From NCBI RefSeq assembly GCF_042680725.1, contig NZ_JBHUEK010000025.1:372001-436000 (forward strand): DNA of 64,000 bases, in the 5' to 3' direction. The DNA comes from Ferdinandcohnia salidurans (lineage in GTDB: Bacteria > Bacillota > Bacilli > Bacillales > Bacillaceae_L). The translations under genes and the position numbers were made by a program. Numbering within the stretch: the first letter of the stretch is position 1; each line of letters starts with the position of its first letter. Shown one piece after another: positions 16,952-25,584 of the stretch. The notes beneath the pieces were generated by a model. It had not been told where the DNA came from. It searched no databases and saw only the letters and a list, made by a program, of their open reading frames with translations.

Positions 16952-18229
16952 TTATAAATCAAACCAACTAATCGGTACTGTAATTAACTGAGGTACAAAA
17001 ATAAACAACAGTAATGCTGCAAAAGTTACAACTAACCATGGTAAGGTTGCTTTACTTAAAGTTTCTATCTTCATCCCTGTAATATTAGAGGTGGCGTATA
17101 GGCATACTCCAATCGGTGGTGTAACTAATCCAACTGAAAGAAGTACAACTAAATAAATCACAAAAAATACAGGATCGATACCAACTGAATGGATCGTTGG
17201 CATTAAAATTGGAACAAGGATAAATATTGCGGCTGTTGCATCCATAAACATTCCAACAATAATTAGAAATACAAATAACAACAACATAATTACAATCTTA
17301 CTATCACTTATACCACTAATGAAGGTTGCTACCTTTGTAGGTAGACCGTCATATTCAAACACCCAACTCGCTGCCTTAGCAGTTACTGCGATAAAAAGAA
17401 TAGTACCTGTTAGGTTTGCTGTTCTAAAAAAGATATTCGGTAGTTTTTTAAATGATAATCCTTTATAAACAAATAACGCTACAAATAATGTATATAACAC
17501 CGCAATAGCAGCTGCCTCTGTCGGTGTGAATATTCCACTTAAGATACCAGCAAGTAATATTACTGGTGCTAACAATGCCGGAAAAGCACGTATGAATTCT
17601 CTTCCAAGTACCTTCCATTCAAATTTTTGATGGACCCCAAAATTATGCTTTTTACTATAATAATGGTTGTACCCCATAAAAATAAAAGCAATAATTAAAC
17701 CTGGTACTAGTCCTCCAACCAAGGCTGCTCCTATTGAAACACCTGCTGTTGATGCGGCAACTACCATTAATATACTTGGTGGAACGATTGTTGCTAGCAT
17801 AGACGTTATTAACGTTAATGCTGCTGCGTATTCTAAAGGATATTTGTTTTTGGTCATCGCATTTATTGTAATACGACCAGTACTAGCAATATCCGCGACA
17901 GAAGAACCAGCCATACCAGCAAAAATTAAACTTGCTAGAACATTCACGTGCCCAAGTCCACCAGTCATCCAACCAACTAGACTCTTTGCAAAATCAAAGA
18001 TTTTTTCTGCAACTCCACCTTCATCCATGATAATTCCTGCCAGGATAAAGAGTGGAACGGCAACCATGATAAAGCTATTCATCGAGCTATACATTGATTG
18101 AATAACGATACTAATTGGAACATCTGTAAAAATAAGCACACTCGCAACTACTGAAATACCAAGTGAGGTAGCGATAGGTATACCGATAAACATTAAGATG
18201 AAGAATAACACAAGTAAAAAAATTGACAT
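16952..18229 (-). CDS. dctM: TRAP transporter large permease (DctM)
   Basis: 425 residues with about 12 membrane segments, typical of DctM. Conserved stretches include MAGSSVADIASTG, the PPSILMVVAAS loop and VGLVTPPIGVCLYATSNI near the C-terminus. It is the Na+-driven translocation subunit and works with DctQ and the DctP lipoprotein. It overlaps dctQ (TAATG). Confidence 0.95.
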   Translation of the reverse strand: MSIFLLVLFFILMFIGIPIATSLGISVVASVLIFTDVPISIVIQSMYSSMNSFIMVAVPLFILAGIIMDEGGVAEKIFDFAKSLVGWMTGGLGHVNVLASLIFAGMAGSSVADIASTGRITINAMTKNKYPLEYAAALTLITSMLATIVPPSILMVVAASTAGVSIGAALVGGLVPGLIIAFIFMGYNHYYSKKHNFGVHQKFEWKVLGREFIRAFPALLAPVILLAGILSGIFTPTEAAAIAVLYTLFVALFVYKGLSFKKLPNIFFRTANLTGTILFIAVTAKAASWVFEYDGLPTKVATFISGISDSKIVIMLLLFVFLIIVGMFMDATAAIFILVPILMPTIHSVGIDPVFFVIYLVVLLSVGLVTPPIGVCLYATSNITGMKIETLSKATLPWLVVTFAALLLFIFVPQLITVPISWFDL

Positions 18230-18741
18230 TAATTCTCCACCTCCTCTTCTTCAATAAGCGCACGGTCATATATGAGTGATTGGATGGTATTGATAATTCC
18301 AATCAAACCTGAAAATGGAACACAAAGTCCGATAATCCACATCGGTAATAACAATACAGAACTAGTTTCATTGGTGTTAATTTGCTGTGACATTAATTCG
18401 ATTCCTAAAACAACCATAAATAAAAAGAATCCAATTGAAGCAATACTATAAATCCATACTGATCCCTTTTGCAAAAATTTAGGCAAATAGTTTATTAGTA
18501 ATGTAACCCTTGCAGATTCGACTTTACGAAACCCGATTCCAATTCCCAGATAAATCAACCATATAAACATAAATCTTGTTAATTCCTCAGTCCACGGTGC
18601 TGGTTGCCCTATTAATCTACCAACGACTTGCCAGATTACTACTACAAATATGCCCGCGGCCGTCAAGGAGGCCAATGTATCAGTTATGCTATTGATGGCT
18701 CGAAATACAGGATTAATTTTTTTACTCCCATCCTTTACCAT
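18229..18741 (-). CDS. dctQ: TRAP transporter small permease (DctQ)
   Basis: 170 residues, four membrane segments, with the family pattern WTEELTRFMFIWLIYLGIGI. ATG 18741 is chosen because GGGAG lies six bases upstream; a GTG at 18756 would read through that site. The stop overlaps the dctM start. Confidence 0.92.
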   Translation of the reverse strand: MVKDGSKKINPVFRAINSITDTLASLTAAGIFVVVIWQVVGRLIGQPAPWTEELTRFMFIWLIYLGIGIGFRKVESARVTLLINYLPKFLQKGSVWIYSIASIGFFLFMVVLGIELMSQQINTNETSSVLLLPMWIIGLCVPFSGLIGIINTIQSLIYDRALIEEEEVEN

Positions 18742-18769
18742 AGCTCTCTCCCTCACTTGATGTTAAATA

Positions 18770-18794
18770 CGGTCCCTTATCAATTTAGGGACCG
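18770..18794 (-). other. Stem-loop between dctP and dctQ
   Basis: CGGTCCCT pairs with AGGGACCG around a nine-base loop, directly after the dctP stop. There is no T-run, so it is probably an mRNA 3' stabiliser or processing element rather than a full terminator. Confidence 0.75.
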
Positions 18795-18809
18795 CAAACT
18801 CACCTAAAT

Positions 18810-19844
18810 TTACTCACTTTTCCCGACAAACTCTAGTACTTTTGCAAAGAATTCATCGTCTTTTACAAGTTCTTTAAATGTTGGATACGCTTTCTTTGAA
18901 ATTTCAACGAATAGCTGTTGCTGTTCACTTGTTAGCTCATTAATCTTAACTCCTTCACCTTCAAGGAACTCAATTGCTGTTTCAGCTTCTTTATTATCAT
19001 AATCTAATGCCCAACCTTGAATTTCCTTTGAAGCTTCAGTTAAGATCTTTTGTTGCTCATCTGTTAAAGAATCAAACTTTTCTTGGTTAATTCCTACTAC
19101 CCAGCCATCAGCCATGTGGTTAGAAATTGTTAAGTATTCTTGTACTTCATACATTTTCGCTGATGTGATAACACCAAGTGGATTTTCCTGTCCATCGATT
19201 GTTTTTAATTGTAACGCGTTATATACTTCACTAAAATCCATTGGAGTTGTTACTGTACCTGCCCCTTTGAAAAACTCAACCCATAATGGATTGTTAGGTA
19301 CACGTAGCTTAAGCCCTTTTAAATCTTCTGGTTTTGTAATTGGATTTTTAGAGTTTGTGATTTGTCTGAAGTCACGTGTCCAATATCCTAATCCGTGAAT
19401 GCCTAACTCAGATACGGAACCTATTAGTTCAGTACCAAGATCCCCATTTAAGAAAGATACAAATTGGTCTTTATCATCAAATAAATACGGAATACTGATA
19501 GCGCTAAATTTAGGTTCAAAGTTCGCATAAAGAGAAGTTGAGAGCACGAGCATATCCAAGCTTCCAGCTCCTAGTTGCTTAACTGCAGCAGAAGGATCCC
19601 CACCATATAATGTTCCATTTGCATGAACCTTAATTTCAATTGAACCATTACTTTTCTCTGAAACTACCTTCGCAAATTCTTTTGCAGCTAGAGTTACAGA
19701 TGCCTCATCTGGATCCGGAGTAGCTAGTGTAAAAGTTACCTTCTTTTCTGATCCATTTTCCTCTCCACCACTTACAGAGCTACCACATGCTACCAAAGCT
19801 ACTGATAATAATGCCGTTAAAAATAGTGTGAGTATCTTCTTCAT
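18810..19844 (-). CDS. dctP: TRAP transporter solute-binding lipoprotein (DctP)
   Basis: 344 residues with a lipoprotein signal (lipobox LVAC at about 20) and the DctP fold: LKGLKLRVPNNPLWVEFFKG contains the arginine that clamps the ligand carboxylate, followed by DFSEVYNALQLKTIDGQENP. Carboxylate-binding arginine implies a sugar acid or other organic acid, though some members bind neutral polyols. It is the first gene of the cluster, with a cre-like site at 19874-19887 upstream. RpiR, encoded just upstream, is the likely local regulator. Confidence 0.94.
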   Translation of the reverse strand: MKKILTLFLTALLSVALVACGSSVSGGEENGSEKKVTFTLATPDPDEASVTLAAKEFAKVVSEKSNGSIEIKVHANGTLYGGDPSAAVKQLGAGSLDMLVLSTSLYANFEPKFSAISIPYLFDDKDQFVSFLNGDLGTELIGSVSELGIHGLGYWTRDFRQITNSKNPITKPEDLKGLKLRVPNNPLWVEFFKGAGTVTTPMDFSEVYNALQLKTIDGQENPLGVITSAKMYEVQEYLTISNHMADGWVVGINQEKFDSLTDEQQKILTEASKEIQGWALDYDNKEAETAIEFLEGEGVKINELTSEQQQLFVEISKKAYPTFKELVKDDEFFAKVLEFVGKSE

Positions 19845-19873
19845 TTCTTTTCCCCCTTAAACCCCTTTTGTTT

Positions 19874-19887
19874 TGATAACGCTTACT
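19874..19887 (-). promoter_or_regulatory. cre site (CcpA catabolite control) before dctP
   Basis: On the minus strand AGTAAGCGTTATCA matches the cre consensus TGWAANCGNTNWCA at every fixed position but the first. It lies 30 bases upstream of the dctP start, a position where bound CcpA would repress. Confidence 0.65.
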
Positions 19888-20031
19888 TATCTGAATAAAA
19901 AAAGAAATTAAGCACCGTCGAATTTTCAGAATACTTAACTTGTGACTCAATGATATCACATGGTGGTAATTTCCTTCAAGTTATTTTTAAAAAAAATGAA
20001 CATAATTTTCACAATTGGGTTTTTTAGTCGT

Positions 20032-20898
20032 TTATAGCTTTTTATCAATAGTCGATCTTCGCGTTTTTTGAAGATTGTTATAGGTAAGTTCATATTTTTG
20101 GTTTGCAACTGCCGCTACTAGGATATCAATAATCGTTAATTGTGCAATTCTTGAAGATATAGCGTCTGTTCGAAAAAGCGTTTCCTTAGAAGCCGTTTGT
20201 AAAACAATATCTGAGATATTTGTGATTGGTGATTTAGATGCATTCGTAATACAAATGAGAGTTGCACCAGCTTCTTTCGCTAGTTTCATCGCTGCTAAAA
20301 CATCTGTATTTGAACCTGTATGAGAAATACCGATTACAACGTCATTTTCCGAAAGAACACTTGCAGACATTGCCTGTAAAACAGAATCACTATAAGCGAA
20401 AGATTTAATCCCTAATTTTAATAGTTTATGATGGGCATCTAATGCCACTGTTCCTGACCCACCGTTACCATAGAATTCTATCAAGCGAGCCTTCGAGATC
20501 GCATTCACTGCTTTTTGAATCTCTTCATCACTACAAACCTCCATTGAATCATAAAGTGCCTGAATGTTTGATTGAAAAACCTTCTTTTTAATTTTTTCAA
20601 CATTGTCTCCTTTTTCAATCACTTCATGTATTTGCTTTTCTGGAGAGATTAATTCCCTTGCCAAGTGAATTTTTAAATCTTGGAAACCCTTATAACCAAG
20701 GCGCTTACATAAGCGTACAACAGAAGACTCACTTGTTTCACTTCTTTCTGCCACCTCAGTAATTGACAAATGAATAATTTCATCTTGGTTTTTCTCAATA
20801 AAATCGACAATTTTTTTTTCTGAATCTCTTAGCTTTGTCATCGCAGCATTGATTCTCGTAAAAAAGCCAGGATTCGTATTAACATTTAACTCACTCAT
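20032..20898 (-). CDS. MurR/RpiR-family transcriptional regulator
   Basis: 288 residues. An N-terminal HTH (ERSETSESSVVRLCKRLGY) is followed by a SIS sugar-phosphate domain (about 125-260; FYGNGGSGTVALDAHHKL and GISHTGSNTDVLAAMKLA). ATG 20898 has GAAGGGGG upstream; the frame opens further but lacks a site. RpiR regulators sense phosphosugars, so the effector is probably a phosphorylated intermediate made by the FGGY kinase. It lies directly upstream of dctP on the same strand. Confidence 0.92.
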   Translation of the reverse strand: MSELNVNTNPGFFTRINAAMTKLRDSEKKIVDFIEKNQDEIIHLSITEVAERSETSESSVVRLCKRLGYKGFQDLKIHLARELISPEKQIHEVIEKGDNVEKIKKKVFQSNIQALYDSMEVCSDEEIQKAVNAISKARLIEFYGNGGSGTVALDAHHKLLKLGIKSFAYSDSVLQAMSASVLSENDVVIGISHTGSNTDVLAAMKLAKEAGATLICITNASKSPITNISDIVLQTASKETLFRTDAISSRIAQLTIIDILVAAVANQKYELTYNNLQKTRRSTIDKKL

Positions 20899-21059
20899 AT
20901 AATTTGCCCCCTTCTTATGCACAAGCATTTTAATGTATTTATTATTTTATTAAAATATTGTGTTGTTTACTAGTATTATTTTTGTTTTACTCTAATCTAT
21001 TACAGATAATTTTAATTCCGTTTCTGCTATAGTAAAAAGTAGAATTTTGTAAAGTTATC

Positions 21060-21093
21060 AAAAAGGAGAAGTGATCGTGATTGAACACTTCTC
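21060..21093 (-). terminator. Terminator of purU
   Basis: On the minus strand GAGAAGTG pairs with CACTTCTC, then CTTTTTG. It lies about 25 bases after the purU stop. Confidence 0.82.
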
Positions 21094-21115
21094 AACAAAT
21101 ACAAATTTATATCAG

Positions 21116-22003
21116 TTAAAACACTATCGTCTTATTATTATCCACAATAATTCGGTCTTCCAGATGCCATTTTACCCCACGTGCGAGCACGCTTCGTTCT
21201 ACACTTTGTCCGATTTTTTTCAGTCTTGCTACATCGTCACGGTGGTCAACACGAGCAATATCCTGTTCAATAATCGGTCCTTCATCCAAGTCGTTTGTTA
21301 CATAATGAGAGGTTGCACCGATTAATTTTACACCACGCGTATAGGCGCGCTCATACGGTCTAGCCCCGACAAACGCTGGTAAGAAGGAGTGATGGATGTT
21401 AATGATTTGGTTTGGATATTCCGCCACAAAATCAGGTGTTAACACCTGCATGTAACGAGCCAATACGATTAGATCAATATCATACTCTTTTAAAATTTGG
21501 AGCTGTTGCTCCTCCACCTGTTTACGGATGTCCTTGTTCGCCGGTATGTAAATGAACGGAATGCCAAGGTTTTCAACAACAGGTCTCGCATCCTCATGAT
21601 TACTCACGACAAGAGCAATGTCTGTCATCAAGTCGCCGCTTTGCCATTCCCATAAAAGCTCATGCAAACAGTGTAGCTGCTTTGATACAAAGATAGCCGT
21701 TCTTTTCACATTTTGAACGTCAATTAACTTCCACTCCATTGAAAATTTTTCAGCAATCTCTAAAAATGCAGACTCCATCTCAGGCTTTTTCTCTGTTAAA
21801 GATGGGCAGTCAAACTCGATTCGAAGGTAAAATGTACCCTCTTCATGGTGGGTCGAATATTGACTCGATTCAATAATATTCGCATCAAACGAATATAAAA
21901 ATTGAGAGATAGCCATCACAATTCCTGGCTGGTCAGGACAACTCACCAACAACCTTCCACGATTCTCATTCTTACTCTGAAACTCTTCCCTATTAAAAAA
22001 CAT
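21116..22003 (-). CDS. purU: Formyltetrahydrofolate deformylase
   Basis: About 295 residues. An ACT domain (RLLVSCPDQPGIVMAISQFL) leads into a formyltransferase-like domain with the catalytic Asn-His (INIHHSFLPAF) and Asp (LDEGPII). It releases formate from 10-formyl-THF and balances one-carbon units with purine synthesis. The ATG at 22003 is eight bases after GAGG; another ATG lies two codons earlier. It has its own terminator. Confidence 0.95.
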   Translation of the reverse strand: MFFNREEFQSKNENRGRLLVSCPDQPGIVMAISQFLYSFDANIIESSQYSTHHEEGTFYLRIEFDCPSLTEKKPEMESAFLEIAEKFSMEWKLIDVQNVKRTAIFVSKQLHCLHELLWEWQSGDLMTDIALVVSNHEDARPVVENLGIPFIYIPANKDIRKQVEEQQLQILKEYDIDLIVLARYMQVLTPDFVAEYPNQIINIHHSFLPAFVGARPYERAYTRGVKLIGATSHYVTNDLDEGPIIEQDIARVDHRDDVARLKKIGQSVERSVLARGVKWHLEDRIIVDNNKTIVF

Positions 22004-22020
22004 ATCCATAACCTCACATT

Positions 22021-22091
22021 TGGGACGGAGGGACAGGTCCCTCGTCCCACCAATTTTTTTCTTGGGACAGTGGACCTGTCCCTTTGTCCCA
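22021..22091. repeat. Family A palindromic repeat, copy 4 (full length)
   Basis: Two facing GGGAC/GTCCC palindromes around a CCACCAATTTTTTTCT spacer, 18 bases upstream of the purU start codon. Confidence 0.88.
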
Positions 22092-22132
22092 CACTGGGAC
22101 TAAACGCGGACCTATGTCCGGCCAATTTTCTC

Positions 22133-22160
22133 TGGGACACGGGACCTGTCCCCGTGGTCC
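22133..22160. repeat. Family A half-element, copy 5
   Basis: TGGGACACGGGACCTGTCCC followed by CGTGGTCC, ending two bases before the M20 peptidase stop codon. The short stretch between copies 4 and 5 also has an imperfect GGACCTATGTCC palindrome. Confidence 0.8.
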
Positions 22161-22162
22161 GC

Positions 22163-23311
22163 TTATTCGTTTGCTAGTCTTGCAATGAGTAGGGCGACCA
22201 GTGCACTCCTTACTGGCATTTGCGAGATAAGGAGGTGCTCGTTTGAGGCATGTGCACCGTCCCCAACTGGCCCTAGACCATCTAGGGTTGGAGCAAATTG
22301 TGCTGCAAAACTGCCGTCGCTACCGCCGCCACTTGCTTGATCTTCTAGTTCAAAGCCAAGATATTCTTTCGCTATATCTTTTGCTGTTTCGAACATTGTA
22401 TTGATTTCTGGCGTTTTTTCCATAACTGGACGGTTGATTCCACCAGTTACCTCGACCGTTAAATCTTCTTTGGTTGGCGTTAAGCCTTGAATTAATGGAA
22501 TGACGCGTTCAAATTCCGTGTTATTTTTCACACGCAAGTCCAATTCTGCTTCTGCTTCTGCTGCGACTACGTTTGAAGCACTTCCACCTTTTACAAGCCC
22601 AACATTGAGCGTTGTTCCTTTTTCAAAATCTGTTAAGTCATGTAAATAAATAGTTTGGCGTGCTAACTCCTCGATTGCACTAATTCCTTTTTCAGGCTCT
22701 ATGCCGGAGTGTGCAGCGCGTCCCTGTACTTTAATCGTAAACATGCCAACGCCCTTGCGAGATGTTTTGAGTTTGCCTTGGGTTGAGGCTGCCGCGGATT
22801 CTAGAACAAGTACATATTTGCTCTTTTTCGCTTCTGCTTCGATTAAGTCACGCGAAGACTCACTGCCGATTTCCTCATCCGACGTAAACAACATGACAAC
22901 TTTTGTTTTCGAAGGCACATTCAGTGTTTTAAGGGCATTGACTGCAAACAATCCTTGCACAATGCCACCTTTCATATCAAATGAGCCTGGCCCATAGAGC
23001 TTGTCTCCGTCAATCCGGAATGGGAGTTCCTCAAGTGTGCCCTTTGGCCAAACCGTATCCATATGAGCCAAAATCAGAATTTGCTCATCTCCCTCACCGA
23101 ATTCACAACGGAAATGATCCCCAAAATGCTCATTATCAAACTTCTGGATTGAGCCACCCACATACTTTTTATAAAGCAGCTGAACCTGCTCACCTACTTG
23201 GTCCACCGCTTCTTTATCATGAGATGGAGATTCTATCTCGACTAACCCCTTCAGAACCTCCACCATCTCAGACTCTTTCTCCTTCAAATACGCCACAACC
23301 TGCTGTTCCAT
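22163..23311 (-). CDS. M20-family metallopeptidase (glutamate carboxypeptidase-like)
   Basis: 382 residues. Di-zinc site residues are visible in ILAHMDTVWPKGT, GSFDMKGGI, TSDEEIGSESS and the C-terminal GAHASNEH. The lid domain has AAHSGIEPEKGISAIEE. It resembles CPG2-type carboxypeptidases that release glutamate from folate or peptides. ATG 23311 has AAAGGTGG upstream; the longer open frame is an artefact of the family A repeat. No signal peptide, so cytosolic. Its place next to purU makes a folate-type substrate conceivable but unproven. Confidence 0.9.
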   Translation of the reverse strand: MEQQVVAYLKEKESEMVEVLKGLVEIESPSHDKEAVDQVGEQVQLLYKKYVGGSIQKFDNEHFGDHFRCEFGEGDEQILILAHMDTVWPKGTLEELPFRIDGDKLYGPGSFDMKGGIVQGLFAVNALKTLNVPSKTKVVMLFTSDEEIGSESSRDLIEAEAKKSKYVLVLESAAASTQGKLKTSRKGVGMFTIKVQGRAAHSGIEPEKGISAIEELARQTIYLHDLTDFEKGTTLNVGLVKGGSASNVVAAEAEAELDLRVKNNTEFERVIPLIQGLTPTKEDLTVEVTGGINRPVMEKTPEINTMFETAKDIAKEYLGFELEDQASGGGSDGSFAAQFAPTLDGLGPVGDGAHASNEHLLISQMPVRSALVALLIARLANE

Positions 23312-23359
23312 CACAATCCATGCCACCTTTATACGTGGGACCAGGGTCTTTTCTTTCCC

Positions 23360-23429
23360 TGGGTCAGAGGGACAGGTCCCGCGTCCCACCATTTTTTTCC
23401 TGGGACAAGGGACCTGTCCCCGTGTCCCA
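23360..23429. repeat. Family A palindromic repeat, copy 6 (full length)
   Basis: Two facing palindromes around CCACCATTTTTTTCC, between the M20 peptidase and nucleoside hydrolase genes. Confidence 0.88.
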
Positions 23430-23470
23430 AACCCATTTCCCGTTTATTATTACAATATTACAACAACAGG

Positions 23471-23500
23471 GCCCATGCTACTAGTTTTAATAGCATGGGC
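23471..23500. terminator. Hairpin after the nucleoside hydrolase gene
   Basis: Perfect 10-bp stem GCCCATGCTA/TAGCATGGGC. The T-run is on the plus strand side (TTGATATTTTTTTT); on the minus strand, where the hydrolase is read, no U-run follows. It may still end or stabilise that message. Confidence 0.6.
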
Positions 23501-23512
23501 TTGATATTTTTT

Positions 23513-24436
23513 TTAGTGGACAGCAGGCATTCTATTTAGAAAGTGATTCAAGAACCTTGCTGCGTCAACCTCGGTGCAGACATTGATTTTTTCTTTTCCT
23601 TCTGAAACCTGCACCGTCCTGCCGTCCTCTTCCCCTTCAGTAATGACGCCAACTCCTATGTACTTTGCTTTCACTAAACTCGGGTCAATCGCCACACCGA
23701 CTGCCAGTGGATCATGGAGACCACAGCCGCCAATTCCGGGATTAGCGGATTCATAAAAATCATGATAAAAGCTAACCATATCAGCAAAAAAATCCCCGAC
23801 TTCGGATCCAGATTTCCGCCACGCATCCACATTTTCTCTTGGCAACAAGGTCTGCATCGTCACATCTAAGCCGACTAAGGTAATCGGTAATCCAGATGAG
23901 AACACGAGTTTTGCAGCCTCGGGATCAGTAATAATATTCGCTTCCGCGTGTGGATTCACGTTTCCAGGTACAAAAACGGCTCCACCCATAATCACCACGT
24001 CATTTACAAGTTCGACAATCTCCGGCGCCTTTTGAACCGCTAGGGCCAGGTTTGTTAACGGCCCCACAGCAATAATCGTTACCTCCTGAGGAAGCTTTTT
24101 TACCTGTTCGATGATAAAATCGACAGCAGACTCTGATTCCGCTGATGTTTGAGGTTCAAAATCCAGTACATTACCTAATCCATCTTCCCCGTGCACATGT
24201 TTCGCATAGCCTTCACGCGGTTGACGATTTAGGGGCTTGTCCGCACCCGCAAATACCGGTATCTTTTTTCCAAGCTTCTCTAAAACAGCCAACGTGTTTC
24301 GGGTCGCCTCATCAACTGCCACATTTCCGTAGCATGTCGTTAACCCCATAATATCAAGCTCAGGCGAGTTCACCGCATACGCAATCGCCATCGCATCATC
24401 AATTCCTGTATCCACATCAAAAATAACCTTCTTCAT
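23513..24436 (-). CDS. Inosine-uridine-preferring nucleoside hydrolase family protein
   Basis: 307 residues. The calcium-binding DVDTGIDDAMAIAYA motif is at the N-terminus, and the active-site His context is GGCGLHDPLAV. NGxANPxAExN-type ligand contacts appear as GNVNPHAEAN. It hydrolyses ribonucleosides to base plus ribose in the cytosol. Ribokinase lies upstream on the same strand, so ribose made here can enter the pentose phosphate pathway. GGAGG precedes the ATG. Confidence 0.93.
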   Translation of the reverse strand: MKKVIFDVDTGIDDAMAIAYAVNSPELDIMGLTTCYGNVAVDEATRNTLAVLEKLGKKIPVFAGADKPLNRQPREGYAKHVHGEDGLGNVLDFEPQTSAESESAVDFIIEQVKKLPQEVTIIAVGPLTNLALAVQKAPEIVELVNDVVIMGGAVFVPGNVNPHAEANIITDPEAAKLVFSSGLPITLVGLDVTMQTLLPRENVDAWRKSGSEVGDFFADMVSFYHDFYESANPGIGGCGLHDPLAVGVAIDPSLVKAKYIGVGVITEGEEDGRTVQVSEGKEKINVCTEVDAARFLNHFLNRMPAVH

Positions 24437-24448
24437 CGTTTACCTCCT

Positions 24449-24518
24449 TGGGACAGAGGGACAGGTCCCTTGACCCACCATTTTTTTCCTGGGACGAGGG
24501 ACCTGTCCCCGTGACCCA
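24449..24518. repeat. Family A palindromic repeat, copy 7 (full length)
   Basis: Two facing palindromes filling nearly the whole gap between rbsK and the nucleoside hydrolase. It ends one base before the rbsK stop codon. If the two genes are cotranscribed, the element lies inside their mRNA. Confidence 0.88.
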
Positions 24519-25451
24519 CTATTGGCCAGGCTTACCTGTCCCTAGTATTTTTTTTGTTTCTTCAAGTGTTGGCATTGACGCTTGGGCGCCTTTTTTAGTG
24601 ACGGTTAGGGCGCCGACTGCATTTGCAAATTCTGTTGCCTCTTGCAGGTTTTTACCGCTTGCGAGTGCTGTAGCAAGTGCGCCTGCAAATGCATCACCCG
24701 CTGCTGTTGTATCAACCGCAACCACTGCGTGCGGATCGACAGCAAACACGTTTTCTTCTCTCGACACCACAACGCCTTTTCCACCAAGCTTTGCAAAAAC
24801 AATCCCCACACCTTTATTCAAAAGCCAACTGCTTGCCTTTTTAGCGGATTCCACATCCGCAATTTTCGTATCAGCCACAACCCCTAACTCGCTCTCATTC
24901 GGAACAATGTAGTTCACCTTTTTTAATAGCTCGTCGGGTAGCTTTCTTGCAGGCGCAGGATCGAGCATAACTGGGATATTATGTGCATGCGCGATATTCG
25001 CAACTTCAATCACCGTCTCCAAAGGTATCTCCAGCTGTATCATCACAAGCTTTGCCTTACTGATGACCTCTTCGTGTTGCCTTACATATTCCGGTGTCAC
25101 ATGGTCGTTGGCACCTGGCGAAACAACGATACTATTATCCCCCTCGGCATTTACACTTATCACCGCAACGCCTGATGAAACACCGCTGACTTTTTCAATA
25201 TACGAAGTGTCCGCACCGACTTCATTCAAACCGTTTAAAAGTTGCTCACCAAAAAGATCGTCTCCGACACAGCCAAGCATCGCAACCGATGCCCCAAGCT
25301 TCGCGGCAGCATACGCTTGGTTGCCACCTTTCCCACCGTTGCCTGTAAAAAAGCCATGACCGAGCACCGTCTCACCCCATTCAGGGCGCTCCTTCACATT
25401 CACCACCATATCCACATTCAAACTACCCACCACAACAACATCCGCACTCAT
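24519..25451 (-). CDS. rbsK: Ribokinase (PfkB family)
   Basis: 310 residues. It has the substrate-binding GNGGKGGNQAYAAAKLGA and the catalytic DTTAAGDAFAGALA (usual DTxGAGD, one residue varied). It phosphorylates ribose at O5, which fits the downstream nucleoside hydrolase. It is transcribed divergently from punA. Confidence 0.93.
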   Translation of the reverse strand: MSADVVVVGSLNVDMVVNVKERPEWGETVLGHGFFTGNGGKGGNQAYAAAKLGASVAMLGCVGDDLFGEQLLNGLNEVGADTSYIEKVSGVSSGVAVISVNAEGDNSIVVSPGANDHVTPEYVRQHEEVISKAKLVMIQLEIPLETVIEVANIAHAHNIPVMLDPAPARKLPDELLKKVNYIVPNESELGVVADTKIADVESAKKASSWLLNKGVGIVFAKLGGKGVVVSREENVFAVDPHAVVAVDTTAAGDAFAGALATALASGKNLQEATEFANAVGALTVTKKGAQASMPTLEETKKILGTGKPGQ

Positions 25452-25584
25452 CCAACAACCCCCTAATGGGACCTTTGACTAGTCCCAATTTAAAAAAACA
25501 CGATTTTCATATAGAATATTATAGACAAACAAATGAGCTGTAGCAAAATCTATTGCGGTGAAACAAATTAGGAGGAATATACAT

